Shown here: piece after piece, positions 23,453 through 35,697 of the stretch
How positions within the stretch are numbered: the first letter of the stretch is position 1
How the letters are laid out: each line of letters begins with the position of its first letter
Source of the DNA: Polytrichum commune
Taxonomy: Eukaryota > Streptophyta > Polytrichopsida > Polytrichales > Polytrichaceae
Direction: 5' to 3'
Assembly: GCA_950295325.1 (NCBI GenBank)
Contig: OX485804.1
Location: forward strand, 30,380,001-30,444,000
DNA: 64,000 nt
The notes under the pieces: model-generated
What the model was told of the DNA's origin: nothing
The model's input: the letters and a program-made list of their open reading frames with translations, nothing else
The model's database searches: none
Program-made: the position numbers and the translations under genes

Positions 23453-25079
23453 CAAACTTTAATGCTTATTGATTATTCTAAGAATTTAGATAGCCATGTC
23501 TGTGTACAATACAGTTGAGGCCAATCTTCTTGGTTCATTCTGTACAAGGGTATTTCATTTTATAGTGCACGTGACCCATCAACCCATGACAATTGTATTC
23601 TATTATCATAGCAAGTTTGTGGTGGGAGGAATTACCTTGGAGTTTGGCTAATTCACGGAGTGTTGTGTGTTAGTAATCCACTTGTGGTCAACGGGTCATA
23701 TCTATTCTAGGGCATTCACGGTTGGGGTACCAAGAATGGGTGTCTAACGGTTAAAGGACTAAATTAGATAACTTTAAATAGTTGGTGTGCTTAGATTTGT
23801 ATTGTGGAGCATGTTTTGGATCATACCTACATTTAATATTTCATATTGAGTACACCGACAAAGTTAATTCACAAGGAATAGGGTTATCTAAGATATCAAT
23901 TTGATTCCTTAATGGACATCCATGGGTGCTGTCAAAATTGTTGACCTTAGGATCAAGGAATGAAAAGGACAACGAAAATTAATTGAAATGATTCCAATAT
24001 TTTTCCTCACAATTATCGTTTAATTGTGTACCAATAGAACTAAAAATGTATTGCATACCAAGTGTATAGCTTTACATGTGACACCAAACATGGACAGCAG
24101 TACACAACAACATGGCTACATGAAAAAGGAATGTTTAGTATTGAAATTGGACATTAAAAAAGTATATGTATAGACACATGACACTTACACCAAGGTACTA
24201 GGTGGAAAATAGGGAATAATTCACCACCGACGTACACTTCAATAATGAAGTTGCTATTGATGTGGCCCAAACAAGTCATATGACCTCTTTACAAGTCCTA
24301 TGACCTATCTACTCATTTCATAAAGGATTTATTTATTATTGATTATTATTTAATAATAAATAATATATTTCTTGATAAAACCTATGATCTATCTACTTAT
24401 CTATTTAAATTTTATTGATCAAATAATAGTAAATCATAGTAAATGGCGATATCTGATGCGACATAGTCCTTAATTCCTTTGTCCCAAAAGTATTACCCCA
24501 ATCATGAATGGACCCATTCTTAGTTTACCTTTTTCATGGTTTGACTTCATGGTCTAATTTCCTTAAAAATCAATTTACATAGCCTTTGGGCCCCTCACTA
24601 GGTGTAAACCAAGTGTGGACCAAGAGGAATGACCATGCATTGAAAAGAGAATGTGCTGGATTTTTAAATATATGTCCCAAAAAGGCAGTTTTGAAAAGAA
24701 ATAAAAACAAGTTTGACCATTCTCTTGTCTTCTCTTGTCTTTGTCTTCTCTTCCCCAAAAAGAAATTCAATGAAATTTAATTATAACAACATTTCTCTGT
24801 TATGGGTCTTTGCCTTTTTGTGCCACAACACCTCTTTTGTGTCTCCCACCGCAAAACCCGTTGGACCATGTCAATGGATAGTGTAGGCCTTAAAACATGT
24901 CTTTTGGGGACCTCGAACTCCATCGTCACTCTAACATTTTTTTTCCTTTAGTGTAAACTAAAGTGGTCCCAGGACGAGTTCAACAACCAATCACATATTT
25001 CACATGGCCTTGGGATGACTTCATGGTCCATGGTGTAAACAACCACCCCTTAGACTATACTATGTATAGTCCAATGTGT
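23453..25079. other. Intergenic, repeat-derived, no gene recognised
   Basis: No gene is recognised. At about 25018-25053 the sequence 'ggtgtaaacaaccacccctta' looks like the right end of another GGGG-type TIR with a TTA flank, and a similar 'ggtgtaaacc' occurs near 24601, but I could not define a full element. Confidence 0.35.
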
Positions 25080-25440
25080 CAGACCTACACTAAATATGAT
25101 AGTTATTGTCGCCAACTCTAATTGTCTTGCTCAATACTAATTGTAAACTGTGGTGTAATGTCACCAACACTAAATGTTAACCCAACATTATTTGTCATTC
25201 CTTGTAAATTTTTTGGGGGATTATAGATTTAGAGTGTTGCAATTGCTGTCACTTACCCAAGTGGGGTTTTCATCCAAATTCCAATCATCCATGACAATAT
25301 TTCACCACAAGTTACCAACAAGAGTAGGCAGGGTTTTGGCCCACGGATGAACTCATCCATCATCCATGACGATATTTGCTCATTTAATCATAAGAAGTGT
25401 CATCCAAAGAGTGACCACAGTGACATAAAAGCGCTTATGA
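25080..25440 (+). repeat. Dispersed repeat, partner at 31460-31810
   Basis: Shared blocks in the same order and orientation at both sites: 'ttgtcttgctcaata', 'gtaatgtcaccaacactaaatg', 'catccaaattccaatcatcc' and 'tgacaatatttc'. Non-coding and of unknown class. Confidence 0.55.
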
Positions 25441-25446
25441 AACTAA

Positions 25447-25948
25447 AGGCCACTTCACACATGAGCCGAGAGCCGTGACCGTGAAATTCTGAGAGCCCAA
25501 AAGAAAGTGTTCAAAGGTTGTCCCAAGACACCTCCAAAATCATGTAGTCTGGTCACGGACCCTCAAGTGTAGTGTGAAGTCATATGTGACTGGGCCCTCA
25601 ACCAAATGCTATTTCAGCATATTTCTATTCATGTGGGTCCTCACACATGATAAAATAAAATAAATCAATGGTTGTGAGCATTCGAAGTGTCAAGGTCTCC
25701 TAGTTTTGTGTTAGGCCTACCTCCAAGAGATGGTTTTTGAAAATAGTCTAAGTGACCATGAAACATGATCCATTTGATGCCATGCAAGAATCCATGTAGA
25801 CTCTACATCCATCTTGCATTCACATACTCCGTTGGTCCCTCAAGCGTAGTGTGAAGTAGCGAACTTGGACCGGCTCCGCCTTTTCCACCAATGAGAGTGC
25901 TTGAAGTGGAATGGTCACGGGCTCTCAGTCTCGTGTGTGAAGTGGCCC
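25447..25948 (-). mobile_element. 500-bp Harbinger-type MITE (copy B, inverted)
   Basis: Inverted copy of the element at 15931-16431. It begins AGGCCACTTCACACATGAG and ends CTCGTGTGTGAAGTGGCCC, with TAA on both sides (25444-25446, 25949-25951). The internal order is reversed relative to copy A. The matched pair with separate target duplications shows two independent transpositions. Confidence 0.87.
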
Positions 25949-26153
25949 TAAATCTCATCATTTTCGGTGTAGTTCCTGTGTTGGGCATTGTGTGGATTCT
26001 GGAGATTCCATTTGAGCATTTGTTGCATTTGGAGTCTAAGTTATATTTAGGATTGGAGCCACAATAGGGAATGGAGCACATGACATTACAGATTTGGAAG
26101 TGGACTGACAACTACTAAGTTAGCATTGTGGGTACCGTCCTACTACCTTTTTA

Positions 26154-26645
26154 GGGCCGCTTCACACTATGGCCGTCCAAGTCGAGAGGCTGTGGGATTG
26201 AGTGGCCAAACTTTGTTGAGAGTCCAAATAAATGGGCTGAAAATATATTGCTAATAAAATAATATAGGAATTGGAGCCTTCGGCTGGGCATAGTGTGAAG
26301 CCTCCAAAGGCCGAGCCCAAAGTCCAAACCCAAAGGAGCATCCCACGTTATTCCTTGCTCAAAATAACCCCTCCAATCTAATGGCGAAGATTTTGTCAAT
26401 AATTAAATTTTTAATGAAAAGAAACCGACGGCCTCTCGACCATAGTTTGGGTTTCCATTGCTGTCCGACCCAAACTTCCTTTGAGAGTCCGTCGCCTTCT
26501 TCAAAAAGCAAGCATTTTAAATTGCGATGGCCTTTGGACTTTGGCCATAGTGTGAAGGGTTGAGAGGCCGAACTCTTGGTTTCTTGCAATTTGATTGGTG
26601 GAAATCGACGGCCTCTTGACCTTCGGCCATAGTGTGAAGCGCCCC
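26154..26645. mobile_element. Harbinger-type MITE with GGGCCGCTTCACACTATGG ends
   Basis: The left end reads GGGCCGCTTCACACTATGGC and the right end is its inverse (GCCATAGTGTGAAGCGCCCC). TTA flanks both sides (26151-26153, 26646-26648). The interior holds further internal copies of the 'ggccatagtgtgaag' motif (near 26542). It ends about 960 bp before the larger Harbinger transposon. Confidence 0.87.
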
Positions 26646-26646
26646 T

Positions 26647-26860
26647 TACTATGACATGTTTGGGACACGAGAAAGTTGTTGTATTATCGAGGTCTCACGT
26701 ATTCAATAACATCACAAATTGGACCTCTTTGCCATGATGACGAGGTATTCCCTGAAAACACACATTCGACAGTTTGCCACATTTACATTTTTTAATTTTT
26801 AATTTTGCAAATGTCTGCACAAATATGCACATGTCTTTTACGTTCTTAGATCTTCACCTA
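26647..26860. repeat. Repeat related to the 49.95-50.65 kb element
   Basis: Blocks such as 'tatgacatgtttgggacacg', 'gtattcaataacatcac' and 'aacacacattcgacag' match 49965-50155 in order. Probably a truncated copy of the same element. Confidence 0.5.
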
Positions 26861-26982
26861 AATACCTATCACGTTTATGACATTTTAGGGTTTACTTTTT
26901 CAAGGGAGGTTGTAAATAGGAAGTGAGCAGTCGTATGTGTAAGTGAGTTGATTACTACATTTCTCCAGCAAAAATGGCTCCA

Positions 26983-27085
26983 TTTAATGAACAAACGGGA
27001 GAACCAGCCACTAGTTACAGATGAACCGATGGAGTTTGAGAAGTGACCAGGTGAAGTTTAGGACTTCAGGAAAATTACTGATCAT
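26983..27085 (+). repeat. Dispersed AACCGGTTGA repeat, copy 4 (partial)
   Basis: It contains the 5' half only: 'gagaaccagccactagttac', 'gatgaaccgatggagtttga' and 'ggacttcaggaaa'. It ends before the second half seen in copies 1-3. Confidence 0.6.
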
Positions 27086-27835
27086 TGTAGAAAATCACCG
27101 ATCACCACATTTCCCATCTAATTAAACCATGTATTTGCCCTAAAACGTAAGTTAGTGGGTTGGGCACTTGAATGCTATCCTCACTGAGGGGCTGATCACA
27201 CCGGCCGGTTCTGACATCATCCGTCGGCATCTCCAACTGTAATAATGTGAAAAAATGATCTGGGCATGAACTTTGAAGAACTTGAGTTTTGTGGTTCGAT
27301 CTTTCAGTTCAGTTCAGTCCACCACTGGTCAAATGGAACGGAACTGATGCTCTCAAGCTTACAAATTAAACAACCTCTCAGAGCACTTACCTCCAAAAAA
27401 TTGTGATGATCTTCTTTGCTTTTGTTCTTTTTATAAAGGAAAACATCGTTTTGAAAGAACCCAACAGGCAGTCAATTATATATACTCATGGAGGTGGGCA
27501 GGCAGTTTCAACCATGAAAGTCAATTTCCTGCACTTATTTTGGCAGGCCACCACAGACACAAAACCTGGGATTTAGAGATGTCGCAGACAAAATCAGAGG
27601 ACTAAGGGCATGGCCACCGTTGGCGCCAACGGTGGCCTCAACTGCACAGTAGCGGTGACTCCGCCCGGTAACCCCCCCACTGGCCCTCCGCTACCCGGAA
27701 AGGGCATCCCGGCCCCGACACTTTCCTGCCCCGCCTCTACAAGGTGCAGGGCCCATTTTCTCACTGCAAGCTCCTGGTCTCCGCTTTACTTTGTACTTGC
27801 CTCCGTGTTTTGTCTTCTACCTAGGAGTTTCTGTC

Positions 27836-28771
27836 ATGGCGGGAGGGAGGAAGCAAACTCCCGCAAGGGTGCCGAATGAGGGAGGGTCTGCAAAGCCTGG
27901 TGTGAAAGGAAAGAATTTCAACAGGGCAGAGGAGGAACAACTCTGTAGATCGGTACTGTATGTGTCGCAAGATCGAATCGTGGGAAACCAACAAAAAGCG
28001 GGTGTTTTTTGGGAGCGCATTTCGGAGCACTACGATGAGCACAGACCGGATGCACCGCGGCCCCAACGCAATTCGGAAACCAAGTGGGGTCTGATCAAGC
28101 ACGACGTTTCTAGCTTTTGCGGCGTGTACTCACAGGTGTTGAGGTTGAACAAATCGGGCACCTCGGTTGCAGATACACTTCGCAGGTCCCGGGAGCTGTA
28201 CCAGCAGAAGTCGGCCAAAAACCAAGAGTTCGCCTTCGAGCATTGCTGGATCTTACTAAAGGACCACCCGAAGTGGACAGATGGATGGTCGGCACCCAAG
28301 GCCACTTCCACCAGCATGCGTCTCCCTACACAATCTGCCAGCCCGCCTGCCAACCACAGCGATGGTACCCGGAGCTCAGGAGGATATGGGCAGTCTGAGG
28401 GGGATGGCCATGGATCGCAGCGTGCGGCGAACTCCCGTCCGGGTGGATCAAAGGCAGCCAGGGAGGAGTTGAGGAGTGCGAGCGCGAGAGAGGCTGCCAT
28501 CTTCGCCAAAGCAGATGCCACAAGGACTGTGGCTGCGGCACAGATGAAGAAGGCGGCGTTGTTGGAGGATCAGAACATGCTGCTAGTGATGACAATGCCG
28601 GAAGACAAAATTACGACTGCCGAGGCAAGGGAGTACTTGCGCCTGCGTAGGGGGGATGAACTCAAAAAATTGCGGCGCAAGCTGGCTGCGGAAGAGGACC
28701 GCGAGCGCACCGATGCGGCCAGCGTGGACGAAGAGGGCGGCAGATCCTCGGCGACTAAACGTCGCCGGTAG
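27836..28771 (+). CDS. Harbinger ORF1, Myb/SANT-like DNA-binding protein
   Basis: Intact 311-aa frame. I chose the ATG at 27836 (MAGGRKQ) over the upstream in-frame ATG at 27791 because the extra residues look like untranslated leader. Residues about 25-105 form a trihelix/SANT-like domain with the usual pattern W-x-x-I-x-x-D-V-x-x-F-x-G-x-Y (around 84-98). Residues about 195-270 are Ala/Glu/Arg-rich and probably helical, and the protein ends in a basic KRRR stretch that may act as a nuclear signal. In Harbinger elements, ORF1 partners the transposase, aids its nuclear entry and binds the element ends. Its intact state contrasts with the broken transposase. Confidence 0.85.
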   Translation: MAGGRKQTPARVPNEGGSAKPGVKGKNFNRAEEEQLCRSVLYVSQDRIVGNQQKAGVFWERISEHYDEHRPDAPRPQRNSETKWGLIKHDVSSFCGVYSQVLRLNKSGTSVADTLRRSRELYQQKSAKNQEFAFEHCWILLKDHPKWTDGWSAPKATSTSMRLPTQSASPPANHSDGTRSSGGYGQSEGDGHGSQRAANSRPGGSKAAREELRSASAREAAIFAKADATRTVAAAQMKKAALLEDQNMLLVMTMPEDKITTAEAREYLRLRRGDELKKLRRKLAAEEDRERTDAASVDEEGGRSSATKRRR

Positions 28772-29376
28772 AGGCAGGGAGGCAGCGAGTACGAGGAGGG
28801 GGAGGGTTCGCAGCGTGGCTGCGACCGCACCGACGAAGAGGCTGCGGTGTGGCAGCAGTAGGGGGGTGGGTCTCAGGGTGCTGAGGAAGACGATGGTGAT
28901 GGCGATTGCGTCATCTCCCTCGCACAGGGCTCCAGGGGCGACTGCACTAGAGGTATGAGTCTGGGTGCGAAGGCAGTGCGAGTCTGGGTGCAGCAAACAC
29001 TAGGAGGCAGTGGGCGGATTTCGACGCTGCTGTCGGGAATGCTAACCAAGCTGTGGATGTACCGTACACCGAGCACCGTTCAGGAATGTGGGCACAAACA
29101 CGGTTTGTGACCCAGTCGAATGCTGGGGTGAATGCAAAATCTGGTGGGGGATTCAATCGTAGCTGGTTGGACATGGATCGTGTGGATCCATGCCAGCCCA
29201 CACAAGCCTGCAATATGGGATCAGCAACGATGCAGGATGACAATGTCAATTGGATAGGAACACATAGTGGTAGAATGCAGGGCAATCGTGCAGATGTAGA
29301 CCAGTATGTTGAACCAGGACAAGACAATGTGGATGTAGGATTGAGCCTACATGGGCAATTTTATTGAGAATACAAA
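28772..29376. other. Space between the two Harbinger genes
   Basis: Internal non-coding spacer of the transposon between two convergent genes. A 104-codon plus-strand frame at 29053-29367 is Asp/Asn/Gly-rich without recognised motifs and may be residual coding sequence or chance. Confidence 0.4.
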
Positions 29377-30679
29377 TCAGTCATGCATGTTGGCACCTTT
29401 CAAAGCCCAGAAGTGTTCAATAAGATCACCTCTCAAAGCATAATGTGTGTCTGCATTCTCTATCTCCTCTGTGTATGCTGTGGATTCGTCTAATGACATA
29501 CCTCTACGCAATGCCACATTGTCCACTACTGCGCTATCAAGGACATTCTCCAGTCCAAGCACATCACGCTCATCCTATAGAATCATGTTGTGAAGTATAC
29601 AACAAGCAAACATAATGTCAGCTATTGTATCCAAACTCCATTGCCGGCACGGATTACGGATGATAGAAAACCAGGCTTGCAAGACTCCAAAACACCGCTC
29701 GACATCTTTGCGGCATGCCTCCTGTCTAGAAGCAAAGTGTTTTCTTTTCTCATCGTCGGGTTGGTGAATGCTTTGCACAAAGCAACTCCAAGGTGGATAG
29801 ATACCATCTGCCAACAAGTAGTATCGGTTGTACTCTTGGCCATTAACCTCAAATGTCATGTCACTTGCCTCCCCCACGAGCATATCATGCACAAGTGGAG
29901 ATCGATCCAAGACATTCAAGTCATTGTTCGAACCCGGGAGACCAAAAAAATGTGCCATATGTGGAGACTTTGATCTGCCACCGCTTCAAGTATGATGGAC
30001 CGTTTGCCTTCTCTGTCTCCATAATCGCCTTGCCAGGCAACCGGACAATTCTTCCATTCGTAATGCATGCAATCCAAGGAGGCAAACATACCGGGAAATC
30101 CACGTGCCTTGTTTATTCCCAACTGCTAAAGGAAATATGCCCGGGTAGGTTGCCTCAAGTGGTACTCCCCAAACTCTGCACGCACTGCAACACAAAACCG
30201 CTTCATGCACTCCATGGCCGTGGACTCACTGGTCCTACAATAATCATCCATGGCATCTGTGCACACACCCAGTGCAAACATCCGCAAAGCGGCAATGATT
30301 TTTTGTCGTGAAGATAGCCCAATCAAACCACAAGCATCCCTTTTTGCATAAAATAGCTATCACATGTGCACACCCTATCCAAGATTGTCAAAAACAATGA
30401 CCTCCTCATGCGATAACGACGACGGAAAAAAGAGGGACCCCAAACCAGAGCATCAGCAAAATAATCCAAGTACATGCGCTCGTCCATGAGCACCCTAGCT
30501 CTCTCGATGTTTGCTCTCTTCCCTTGACCCGAACCACCGGCAACAGCCCGTCGGATCGGAGCCGCATCCATGATGTCCTGCAATTGATCGAGCGCCATCC
30601 CCATGTTTGCCTCATCGTCTTCGTCGTCATCCAGAAAAGCCTGACGGGCCTCCTCCAATCTAGCCATCCAAGCATCCAT
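29377..30679 (-). pseudogene. Harbinger DDE transposase, broken
   Basis: Reading the minus strand, the protein starts near 30679 (MDAWMARLEEARQ). It continues through the conserved region GLSSRQKIIAALRM, then ESTAMECMKRFC. The catalytic block SLDCMHYEWKNCP holds the first Asp, PGSNNDLNVL the second Asp and DVERCFGVLQ the Glu. It ends near 29377 after DERDVLGLE. Four defects are visible: a 1-bp frameshift near 30325 after YFMQK, an in-frame TAG near 30140, a second 1-bp frameshift in a T-run near 29948 and an in-frame TAG near 29577. All DDE residues survive, so the decay is recent. Canonical members cut and paste the element. Confidence 0.9.
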
Positions 30680-31459
30680 CTCAACAAGTTCCACAACAAC
30701 AAGGCTGAAAACATGAAGCTTCACCAAAAAAAAAAAAACCTTGCAGCATGCCGTCAAGGCTGCTGGTCTCTGCAGTCCAGCCAGCAGAGGGACGCAATGA
30801 GGTGGGAGGGTAATATCCTCGAGCTACATGGCGGGCTGGAGCGTGGATACGTGTCCCGTTTGGCGAAGGTGCAGGGCCTCGCACACTTGTGGGTGGGACG
30901 ACTGCCGGGGCAGTCCCGTTAGCGCTCACCCGCGGACACTGTAAACACCCCCTTGCTGGCCACGTTGGCGCCGAGGGGTGGGGATGCTCTAAGGTAGAGA
31001 TACCATAACCCGTGAAAATAAGGTGATTTGCATTGAAGATCTGGTCTGACAATCATGAGATAAATTTCCAAGATAGACGAGAAGGATTCACGAAGAATGA
31101 ATGCAAGTTGCTTCATATTTTCCTTCCCTTTACACAAAAGGCTACGATTTTTCAAAGTGGGAAGTTGTCCAAACCCCTACTCGTTCATTAGATTCTCCCT
31201 ACACCGAACACGGTAATCTCCATTTCCATACATAACATTCCCTAAATCGGTTACCTCGTGAGTACATTAACACTTGACTTCCATTGGCTACACTAAGTGT
31301 ACACGCATTGAAGTTACCGCTGAGCCATGATCGGTTTTAGAAATGGCACTTCACCATTATGGCGGTGGTCTAGTGCATGGCTACATGGTGGTTAACTAGT
31401 TATGGTGTTTCTACCTTATGGTCAATATCCCCTTTTCTTTCAGAAGAAAACAATGTAGT

Positions 31460-31810
31460 ACACTAAGTATTGTATCTAGTGACACCAACTTTATGATCTA
31501 TTTGTCTTGCTCAATAACAATCGTAAACCGCCCGTGTAGTGTCGCCAACGCGAAATGTAAACCTAACATTCCTTGTAGACAGAGTTGGGCAATAAATATA
31601 GATTTACCGTCACTTACTAGGTGATCTTTCATCCAAATTGCAATCACCCGTGACAACATTTCGTTACAGAATTGTCAAGATGTAGAATGTACCGAACTTT
31701 GTAAGCATTTCATCACGCACATATAGAGATGAGACGATAGTACTTCTAAACTTATTTATAAGAAGTGTCATTAGAGAATAAAACGCTACCACATTGACAT
31801 AAAATATCAC
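31460..31810 (+). repeat. Dispersed repeat, partner at 25080-25440
   Basis: Shares 'ttgtcttgctcaata', 'tgtagtgtcgccaacgcg', 'catccaaattgcaatcaccc' and 'tgacaacatttc' with the copy at 25.1 kb. The two copies flank the Harbinger transposon and its neighbouring MITEs in direct orientation. Confidence 0.5.
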
Positions 31811-31974
31811 AGGAGGCTGAATACTTTATTTAGTGTAGTCAAAACATTCAAACACATATGACAAAATACATTTTCAATAATATTATAACCATAATCAGAA
31901 TATAGTACATCGATTCTTATTGGGTGTTCTACCAACACCACTCATTGGTTCGATACAACTTCCAACTCAAACCC

Positions 31975-32100
31975 AATGCCCCGATCACGTCATAGTGAAA
32001 TTGCTAGGGAATATGTTGAAAAATAAATGTTGGCCCATCACTTTTCACACTACTATTACAGCCGAAGATGCCGACGAATGGTGTCTGAACTAGCTAGTGT
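31975..32100 (+). repeat. Dispersed repeat, partner at 58110-58260
   Basis: Both sites contain 'ccgatcac', then 'gttggcccatcac/atttttcaca', 'attacagccg-agatgc' and 'gaatggtg'. One frame gives a peptide with D-A-N/D-E-W-C, faintly like the gag region of Ty3 elements (G-D-A-x-E-W). The class is uncertain. Confidence 0.4.
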
Positions 32101-33461
32101 CATGTACCCCTCACTTGTCCTTGAGTTTCACGTAATCTTTGTCATTACGCGAACCGGAAAACATTCTTGGCAATTGGTGTAACCTATGCAAAGGCTTGCT
32201 CCTTCCTTCCTAAAAGAGCCACTACTGTCATTGTTCAAGATTGAAGCCTTCATACGAGCCTCATTTTGAAGGGCTATCACATTTCAGCCCTCCGGTTGAA
32301 GTGTTGGTTGAAATCCAAGACGTCAATCCAAGAACGTAGAAATGAGATACAAAACTCATATCAAACTTGTGCATGAATCATATGGTACATAATTCTAGTA
32401 CAATGTGAAGAATTAAGAAGCAACCATCTAACTCCACTTCTTGTAGTGACAATGCCCTACGCTTGTTGGTTCTTGTGACGGGCATATTCTATTGGGGACT
32501 TCAAGTGACGTCTTCAATTTCAATTTGGAGTTGCGTTTTGAAGGGTTGTTTTGAGAGAGGTATATTTTGAAGGGCCAAATTGCGCTTGAAGGGCATTGAA
32601 GGCTTCAATCTTGAGCACTGCTACTGTAAAACACATGTGGCACCAAACAGGGAAGCATGCATCCCGTGACACTTGAGTTCAAGCGTTAAGATACGATTTG
32701 CTGTTATTTGAGGCATAGTAGCATGCTGGTAGATTCTCTTTGGCTAAAAAGAGAAGAGTATAAATATATGTTATTTAGTGTCAGTTCCTATATGGATTCA
32801 CACAGTGCTATTTTTTTCTTTTCCCTTCCATACTATTGATGTTTATTTTTTAACCAAGTAATGTTGTCAGTGTTCTGTAACGTCCAAACTACCAGTTCCA
32901 CGTTTGCTGGTAAGATATGAAATACACAGTACTTAGATATAGCATTGCGTAATTTCAAATGGTAAGTGAAACGAATGCTCCTCGCTCCCCACCTGACTTT
33001 ACCAAATAACCAAAGTCTTTCCTAAAAACCAGGTAGAGCTCCCTCGGTTATAGGGGAGGCGTCCGGCTATCCCAATGCACCTACAAGAACTTGCTCCGGA
33101 GATTTTGGAGTAGGTTTTAGTGAAGTAGCTTTCACACATGTTCATGGTTTTATCTACCAAGCAATGAACGTTGGATAGTTTTTGTCCTATCCCCAAATGC
33201 CTTACTATTCATCTATCGTACTATTGGTTTTCGTTAATGAAGCTCCTCGTGTCCTCATAGCTGAGACTAAAAAGCAACCAATCACAAGGACGGGAGGCGA
33301 CACTTTTAAAAGTCCTACATTCTTGCCTCATGTCTAGGTACCGATTAGGGGGGGGGGGTCGGTGCTTGAGGCTTAAAACCTCCACTGTTAAACCATGCCA
33401 CATCATTTGCCAACTAGGCTCGGCACTGGATAATGTCGATGGTGTGAAGGCTGTGTTTTAA
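32101..33461. other. Intergenic with one MITE relic
   Basis: No gene is recognised. About 32768-32980 is a diverged copy of the 'TTTAGTG' palindromic family (left 'tatttagtgtcag', right 'tcaaatggtaagtg', shared interior 'taacgtccaaactacc'). A run of nine G lies at about 33350. Confidence 0.4.
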
Positions 33462-33660
33462 AAACACCTGCTCGTTACATATAAACCGGCTGAGCTTGAG
33501 AAATAATAACCAGTTCAGGTTCAAGACTTTGGTAGGAAAACGATCGTACAGAATATACCTCAAGATAAGGAAGAAAAATCGAATGTAACTGGTTGGACTT
33601 GGAAACACGAGGAACTCCACCGATTATGGCCGATTAAAGCCTCCCCAGCCACTGGCAAGG
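33462..33660 (+). repeat. Dispersed AACCGGTTGA repeat, copy 5
   Basis: It contains 'aaaccggctgagcttgagaa', 'aggttcaagactttgg', 'atacctcaagataaggaag', 'aactggttggacttggaaac' and 'gcctccccagccactg'. Same orientation as the other four copies. Confidence 0.6.
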
Positions 33661-35697
33661 ATGCATGCGACTACAGCTTACACATAGAATAGGTAAGTTT
33701 AGACCATGTGCGGAAACTGTAGAACTAGGAAGGCTCCTTTAATTTGTCCTCCGAGCTTGGAATATCAAATTCGGTCCACAAATAGATTGACGTTGGAATG
33801 ATCCCGGGTATCTACTGTGCTAGTGGCTAAACACGGGCTTTATTCATCATTGGGCCCACGTAGATAATCTTGCAACCCCTTTCCAAAGGTGACAACTAGA
33901 GAACGTGGCATGGGACACTCCAATTTTGACATTGTACAAAGGTATGCATGTTACACATTCTCCTTTTCTTTATAATACAATTTGGTGTACTGTAGCATTT
34001 TAACATTTATGCGCATTTTCATAGAATGACGAGAAGTTGCAAGTGTTACATGTTATTCGGTTGATAATAATTGTACTGTCAACATGCATTGTGGGACGTG
34101 AACACACGATGAGGAATAGAGGATGATTCCATATGTGAATTTTATGATGAAACTTTTGATGGTGCTAGAAAATATCAATAGCAACTCAAGGATGTCGTTT
34201 CCTAGAAGTCAAAAATCATAAATGTAAATGGATACTATGGACAATAGACTTGTCCAAAAATAGGAATGAATAGGACATTCTTGTTTACGCCGTTGAAACA
34301 TAAGTATTGCGAAAAAAAAAATATTGAGATAGAAAAGTAGAAGAATATGATGGAATCCATATTCTTTGAAAAACAATGTGCTTACATCATCAATTTGGAC
34401 GTGCCTATACAAATAACTCAATGTGCATGCAACCACAACATACAATTGGAGCTCTAGGAGATGCAATTCACATCTAAGGATACTTTACATCATTTCTATC
34501 ATAAGGTCCACCAGTGAAACTGCATGTATACATTTTCATTGCAATGTATGTCCATGCATAAATCTACATTATTCTTCACAAAGTCCTTTAAAACACTTAT
34601 ACTTTGTGCAATATCTAAGGTAATTCAATGCCCAAATTTTATCATTGACTCAACTTTTGATTGACCCAAACTCAAGCTACGTATCCCAACATGAACCCTA
34701 ATTGTATTATTAAAAAAATAAAAACACAACTTTGAAATGGTTGAAGAGGGGGTAATGTCAACAATCAACACTTTTCACTTTTGTAACCACATTGGGTTGC
34801 AAAGAAATCACGTTGACATTTGTGAATCAAAATCACGTGTTGTTGACATTTGACGCACTCAAGTGCATTAGCCTCCTTATGGATTTGACAATTTCGTGAA
34901 AAATATTTCTTTACTACTCTATACATGTCAAGGGTCTTAAGATGCAAGTGCTCAAAGTGTCCATTATGGGTGCTTCTTATATCTTATCCATTTGAAGTTG
35001 AGTCTCCCCCTGGGTACGCAACTCCCGTATTATATGGCCTTGATTGTAATCACCTATAATGCATTTTAGTCCAATCTCAAGTGATATATATTTTTAATGT
35101 AAGAAACTAGTCTTGTAGCCCTTCTAACAAGGAATCCAAAAAATACAATCATATATAGAATATGGATATAATTATGTTCCTTGAAGCATATAATTGCATT
35201 AATAACCTGATTATACGAGTTTTTTTTGATACAAGTATCATAGGCCAAACTACCCAACCTTTTGGGTTTTAAAATATTTTAATAATTATAATAATTATAA
35301 ATAAAGTATTGCTAATGGCTTTTTATTTTTAATTGGAGGCAACTACTCATGTGAATCTTTTAAAATTATGCACAAATATAGGTTTAAAAAAAAGGTGTTT
35401 CGATTCTTTATATACATTGTGGAGTTTTTTTTGAAATAAAATAAAATAACCAAGCAACCCAACTTTTTTACACCTCATTTTATTTTATTTGGTCGTCACC
35501 TAATTTTTTGGTCGTTTTTATTTGTGTATATTTTAATAGAATTTTTATGAAAGCCGTCCTCTAAGCCATTTCAATGCCGACGCCCACCTGCTTGTGATAT
35601 AGAAGTTGTGTACCCGGAAGTCTCCCATGTTGGGATGTTTAGACCCACCTGACAGAGTTAAGAAGGTCTGTGTCATAAATTGCTCAACGTAAGGCTC
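33661..35697. other. AT-rich intergenic sequence, no gene recognised
   Basis: Very AT-rich in the second half (for example 35270-35330). Only short frames without motifs are present. Confidence 0.4.

Larger units (their letters stand above)
27606..30989 (+). mobile_element. PIF/Harbinger transposon with both TIRs and TAA duplication
   Basis: 3,384-bp element. It starts GGGCATGGCCACC after TAA (27603-27605) and ends GGTGGGGATGCTC before TAA (30990-30992). The ends are inverted repeats of about 30 bp with a few mismatches, and both contain GGCGCCAACG. Inside are an intact Myb/SANT-like ORF1 (27836-28771, plus) and a DDE transposase on the opposite strand (30679-29377, minus). This two-gene layout and the TAA duplication are the hallmark of PIF/Harbinger elements. 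The element is much GC-richer than its surroundings. The transposase is broken, so the copy is probably no longer autonomous. Confidence 0.93.

Noticed and set aside
28030-28996. Minus-strand frames of 137 and 163 codons
   Set aside because: They are antisense to Harbinger ORF1 and its downstream spacer, in GC-rich sequence with few stops; no domain is seen.
29590-30311. Plus-strand frames of 127 and 152 codons
   Set aside because: They run antisense to the conserved DDE transposase on the minus strand and are its shadows.
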